From contig CM055099.1 of assembly GCA_029204225.1 (NCBI GenBank), forward strand, positions 63,783,614 through 63,847,613: a DNA stretch of 64,000 nucleotides, in the 5' to 3' direction. Source of the stretch: Diphasiastrum complanatum. Taxonomy: Eukaryota > Streptophyta > Lycopodiopsida > Lycopodiales > Lycopodiaceae. The stretch's first letter is position 1; every line of letters begins with the position of its first letter. A program made the translations under genes and the position numbers. Below the pieces are notes generated by a model, which was given only the letters and a program-made list of their open reading frames with translations, was not told where the DNA came from and searched no databases. Of the stretch, positions 63,684-64,000 are shown one piece after another.

Positions 63684-64000
63684 AATGTCTTCGATCAGCA
63701 ATATTCAATCTAAGATCAATACGATCTTGGATACAGAGAAGGTTCAAATTATTTAGTCTGGAAGTTAAAGACTTCACTCATACTGAAGGGCGAAGGTCTT
63801 TGGCAATGGGTAGATTCAACAGAAGAGAAGCCAATTACTCCTGAAAAAGGACTTCATGAATGGAGAGAGAGAAATGACAAAGCTATAGCAATTATTGCAT
63901 CTTCAGTTAATGACAGCATAATACTAGATCTTTCATCAACTTCGAACGCAAAAGAATTGTGGGAAGAATTGCAAACCAAGAATGAGACTCGATCACGAAA
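63684..64000 (+). pseudogene. Copia gag N-terminus, cut by the window edge
   Basis: ATG at 63684 opens MSSISNIQSKINTILDTE. A single-base change near 63740 shifts the frame, after which SNYLVWKLKTSLILKGEGLW and AKELWEELQTKNETR follow. These are the standard copia gag N-terminal helices. It continues beyond the window. Confidence 0.75.

Overview
The window looks like nuclear DNA of a vascular land plant with a large, repeat-swollen genome. It holds only two convincing spliced host genes and one unclassified open frame. Almost everything else is layered, decayed transposable-element DNA: Ty1/copia, Ty3/gypsy, hAT and tRNA-derived SINE sequences, plus long CT/GA microsatellites. A gymnosperm is my best guess, because of the gene density, the old LTR elements and a diterpene synthase with a full three-domain body. 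A fern or lycophyte cannot be excluded from sequence alone.

Layout. 1-6.7 kb: worn Ty3/gypsy element ending in a polypurine tract and an LTR. 8.6-9.7 kb: unclassified 376-codon frame without an ATG. 10.9-13.2 kb: two-exon DUF641/GIL1-IRKI-type gene, 730 residues. 16.0-20.0 kb: gutted copia element with an LTR copy inverted at its 3' side. 20.4-24.6 kb: head-on copia fragments and LTR pieces. 24.6-32.2 kb: no recognisable gene. 32.3-38.3 kb: a copia element whose pol frame is split by a hAT transposon (33126-37088) with an 8-bp target duplication. 38.4-39.6 kb: two very short tRNA-like SINEs, each with a perfect target duplication. 43.4-44.7 kb: Ty3/gypsy gag remnant. 46.7-52.8 kb: structurally complete but disabled copia element, TSD TAATG, two 340-bp LTRs. 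53.98-58.99 kb, minus strand: intact 14-exon diterpene synthase. 62.3-64.0 kb: gypsy RT scrap and the 5' end of another copia element.

The main discovery candidate is the terpene synthase. Splicing the 14 exons on GT-AG sites with consistent phases gives one open frame of 835 residues. It keeps the class II machinery of copalyl diphosphate synthases (LHS, PNV, DVDD) and also the class I machinery of kaurene synthases (DDLFD, NDIQGYRRE, PIV helix break). This predicts one bifunctional plastid enzyme taking GGPP through ent-CPP to an ent-kaurane-type product. In seed plants those two steps are normally done by two separate enzymes.

The genes show no operon-like or pathway relationship. The IRKI-like gene and the terpene synthase are about 40 kb apart and separated by nested repeats.
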